NCBI GenBank assembly: GCA_002383665.1
Contig: DFZI01000034.1
Coordinates: forward strand, 9,305 to 26,522
Length of the DNA: 17,218 bases
Origin: Dehalococcoidia bacterium UBA4060
GTDB lineage: Bacteria > Chloroflexota > Dehalococcoidia > GIF9 > UBA5629
Reading direction: 5' to 3'
The translations under genes were made by a program, and so were the position numbers. The notes under the pieces were generated by a model. That model was not told the DNA's origin, did not search any database, and worked only from the letters and a program-made list of their open reading frames with translations. Shown here piece after piece: positions 15,459-17,218 of this stretch. Every line of letters starts with the position of its first letter. Within the stretch, counting starts at the first letter, position 1.

Positions 15459-16288
15459 TGTGCGCCTCTAAAGCGAGCGATTACAGGATAACCGGCAAAT
15501 ATGAGATGGAAAGCCCGGCGCTTATTGTCGGCTGGATTGATGATGTTAGCAAGATCGGTGAGCGCACACTCGATTATTTAATCGCGGGCACCGGTTGTCA
15601 GCCCTGTGCCGAGGTGCTTCCCGAGGGCTTTTTCCCCATGGCGGGAGTGAGCGTGGAAGACGATGTAGCCCAGTTCCCCGAGTGCATGTTTTATGGCAGC
15701 AGCCAGCATAACCTGCTGGTGTTTAAAAGCTCCATACCGCGATCTGACTGGTTCAGGTTCCTTACCGCCGTGTTGAACGTGGCGGAGAAATTTGGTGTCA
15801 GGGAGGTCTTCACGATGGGGGCAATGGTATCTGCAGCCGCCCATACGATGCCCAGGGTGCTGGTAGGGGTCGTCAATGACAGCGAGATGAAAAAAAGCCT
15901 CGAGCCTTACAATGTCATGACCGCGGCCGATTTCCAGACGCCGTCCGGCCAGAAACCGGCTTTCAGCTCTTACCTGTCCTGGGTGGCGCGGCAGCGCTAC
16001 GTGGACGTTGTCAATCTCTGGGTACCTGTGCCCTTTTACCTGGTCCCGGTTGCCGACCCGAGGGCCTCCAAACGCCTTATTTATTTTTTTAATGACAGGT
16101 ACAAACTCGGCCTCGATTTCACGTCTATTGATGAAGAGATCTCCATCCAGAACAGGAAGATATCCGAGCTGTATCGAGCATCACCCGAGATCGAAGCCTT
16201 CGTGCGCAGGCTGGAAACGGGCGGGGAACTTGAGACAGAGCAGAGCGAGAAGCTTGTCCAGGAAGTCAGTGAATATCTCAAGAAGTGA
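15458..16288 (+). CDS. PAC2 family protein (second of a pair)
   Basis: This 276-residue protein shares the PAC2 layout of its neighbour: PALIVGWIDDVSKIGERTLDYL at the start, then FGVREVFTMGAMVSAAAH in the middle and a SWVARQRYVDVVNLWVPVPFYL segment, and a charged helical tail (about 225-276). Identity to the first PAC2 protein looks low, so the duplication is old. Its ATG overlaps the preceding TAA by one base (TAATG), a sign of translational coupling. The tail (ISIQNRKISELYRASPEIEAFVRRLE) looks like a short coiled segment that could pair with the similar tail of its neighbour. No catalytic motif is recognised. A dimeric chaperone or scaffold role is inference from the family name only; no proteasome gene is in the window. 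Confidence 0.8.
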   Translation: MCASKASDYRITGKYEMESPALIVGWIDDVSKIGERTLDYLIAGTGCQPCAEVLPEGFFPMAGVSVEDDVAQFPECMFYGSSQHNLLVFKSSIPRSDWFRFLTAVLNVAEKFGVREVFTMGAMVSAAAHTMPRVLVGVVNDSEMKKSLEPYNVMTAADFQTPSGQKPAFSSYLSWVARQRYVDVVNLWVPVPFYLVPVADPRASKRLIYFFNDRYKLGLDFTSIDEEISIQNRKISELYRASPEIEAFVRRLETGGELETEQSEKLVQEVSEYLKK

Positions 16289-16347
16289 TCTGCAGTAGCA
16301 TCCTCCTGCACAAAAGGTAATTTTCCTGGAAGCCATAGCCTGGAATC

Positions 16348-16356
16348 TGGTATAAT
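16348..16356 (+). promoter_or_regulatory. Extended -10 promoter of the acyl-CoA genes
   Basis: TGGTATAAT is a perfect extended -10 with no convincing -35. The expected start near 16363 leaves a leader of about 32 bases before ATG 16395, containing the AGGAGG ribosome binding site at 16381-16386. It sits in the 106-base gap after the PAC2 genes, so the acyl-CoA genes have their own transcript. Confidence 0.55.
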
Positions 16357-16394
16357 TTGTCGTTGATTAAAGAATTAATAAGGAGGTTTTAGCC

Positions 16395-17165
16395 ATGGCT
16401 GTGGAATACACAAAAGAGGGCAGAGTGGCGATCATCACGCTCAACCGCCCTGACGCATTGAATTCTTTCGACCCCGACCAGATTGACCAGTTCAATAAGT
16501 GTATTTATAAATACAACGACGACAGTGAGTTATGGGTGGCCATTGTGACGGCCACAGGTGAGAGGGCTTTCTCCGTTGGTGCCGACATCAGGGCTACGTT
16601 ACCCAAAATACAATCTAGTGAGCACAGAGGTGAGTTGCCAAGTGTTGCGATTTGCGAGCACATGCAGATGTGGAAGCCCATTATTGCCGCCATCAATGGT
16701 GCCTGCCTGGGTGGTGGCTTTGAGGTGGCCCTGGCCTGCGATATCAGAATTGCTGCCGAGAACGCCACCTTCGGCTTCCCCGAGATCAACCTTGGTCTTA
16801 TACCGGGCTGGGGAGGCACGCAGAGGCTACCTCGTGCCATACCACTGGCAAAGGCGATGGAGATGCTCACCAGTGCCAGGCCTATCGATGCCCAGGAAGC
16901 CTACCGTATCGGACTGGTCAACAAGGTCGTTCCGGCTGCCGAGTTGATGAACGAGGCGAAGAAGATGGCCGAGGCATTGCTCAAACCTGCGCCGCTGGCG
17001 GCAAGAGGCGCCAAACGGGCTGTGATGCAGGGATTGAACATGTCACTGCTCGACGGCCTGGAGCTCGAGTATCAGATCGAAAAGCAGGTTACTGCCACTG
17101 AGGATTTTATTGAAGGCCGCGCGGCCTTTATCGAGAAACGCAAGGCCAATTTCAAGGCGAAATAA
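16395..17165 (+). CDS. Enoyl-CoA hydratase (crotonase family)
   Basis: This 256-residue protein has the normal length for the crotonase family. AFSVGADI at 58-65 and ACLGGGFEVALACD at 103-116 provide the two oxyanion-hole backbone amides. E110 and E130 (in FPEINLGLIPGWGGTQRL) correspond to the two catalytic glutamates of true hydratases (Glu144 and Glu164 of rat crotonase, also 20 residues apart), so water addition to 2-enoyl-CoA is likely, rather than isomerisation alone. The ending, FIEGRAAFIEKRKANFKAK, matches the common FxEGxxAFxEKRxPxF tail. AGGAGG at 16381-16386 precedes the ATG by 8 bases. A 3-hydroxyacyl-CoA dehydrogenase gene begins 21 bases later, so the two enzymes carry out consecutive steps of beta-oxidation, or of crotonyl-CoA/3-hydroxybutyryl-CoA conversion. 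Chain-length preference cannot be read. Confidence 0.92.
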   Translation: MAVEYTKEGRVAIITLNRPDALNSFDPDQIDQFNKCIYKYNDDSELWVAIVTATGERAFSVGADIRATLPKIQSSEHRGELPSVAICEHMQMWKPIIAAINGACLGGGFEVALACDIRIAAENATFGFPEINLGLIPGWGGTQRLPRAIPLAKAMEMLTSARPIDAQEAYRIGLVNKVVPAAELMNEAKKMAEALLKPAPLAARGAKRAVMQGLNMSLLDGLELEYQIEKQVTATEDFIEGRAAFIEKRKANFKAK

Positions 17166-17186
17166 AAAATATTAAGGAGAGGAATA

Positions 17187-17218
17187 ATGACATTCAAAAA
17201 AGTAGGTGTAGTAGGCTG
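17187..17218 (+). CDS. 3-hydroxyacyl-CoA dehydrogenase, N-terminal start only (runs off window)
   Basis: ATG 17187 follows AAGGAGAGG (17174-17182) by four bases. The ten complete codons read MTFKKVGVVG, and the next codon starts TG (Cys or Trp). This is the first strand of a Rossmann fold and the standard opening of 3-hydroxybutyryl/3-hydroxyacyl-CoA dehydrogenases (KVGVVGCGxMG). The place directly after an enoyl-CoA hydratase gene supports the call. Only 32 bases are visible, so subtype and integrity are unknown. Confidence 0.6.
   Translation, partial: MTFKKVGVVG

Noticed and set aside
16289..16310. TGCAG...CTGCA inverted repeat after the second PAC2 gene as a terminator
   Set aside because: Five base pairs only, with no T tract after it.

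Overview
The window is a 17.2 kb piece of a bacterial chromosome that probably comes from a strict anaerobe. The evidence is a ferredoxin-dependent 2-oxoacid oxidoreductase operon, crotonase and 3-hydroxyacyl-CoA dehydrogenase genes, an HD-GYP protein and NarL-type two-component genes. Moderate GC content and the mix of archaeal-looking metabolic genes (VOR, tandem ACT, PAC2) with bacterial signalling genes would fit Chloroflexota (Dehalococcoidia-like). That placement is inference and cannot be proven from the sequence alone. I saw no tRNA, rRNA, CRISPR array, insertion sequence or phage gene.

Layout. (1) 1-539: the 3' end of a nitronate monooxygenase/FabK-type flavoprotein, followed by an intrinsic terminator. 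(2) 632-3750, plus strand: a promoter and a tightly packed operon of ferredoxin, alpha, beta and gamma subunits of a VorB-type 2-oxoacid:ferredoxin oxidoreductase, ending with a tandem ACT-domain protein. All neighbouring genes overlap or lie within 20 nt. (3) 3751-4313: a 560-nt spacer. Its minus strand carries a possible 27-codon ORF whose start codon lies in a hairpin, followed by a strong intrinsic terminator. (4) 4314-6252, plus strand: a NarL/LuxR-type response regulator whose frame is broken by one TAG, then its PAS-containing HisKA_3 sensor kinase. (5) 6242-14384, minus strand: a very large soluble sensor (receiver, seven PAS, GAF, HD-GYP), then glycogen branching enzyme glgB, then a Kef-like CPA2 antiporter with an RCK domain. 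The antiporter overlaps the kinase tail to tail. (6) 14521-16288, plus strand: an extended -10 promoter and two overlapping PAC2-family genes. (7) 16348-17218, plus strand: a second extended -10 promoter, an enoyl-CoA hydratase and the first codons of a 3-hydroxyacyl-CoA dehydrogenase.

How the genes fit together. The VOR operon would oxidise branched-chain or other 2-oxoacids to acyl-CoA and reduce ferredoxin, and the ACT protein is a candidate amino-acid-responsive partner. The hydratase and dehydrogenase would handle short acyl-CoAs. The HD-GYP sensor (cyclic-di-GMP hydrolysis), glgB (glycogen storage) and the antiporter (K+/H+ balance) share a strand and may share a transcript, which suggests a stress or storage response.

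The points most worth checking are the in-frame TAG in the response regulator, the minus-strand mini-transcript candidate at 3825-4001, the paired PAC2 genes with a 21-bp in-frame tandem duplication, and the seven-PAS HD-GYP protein.
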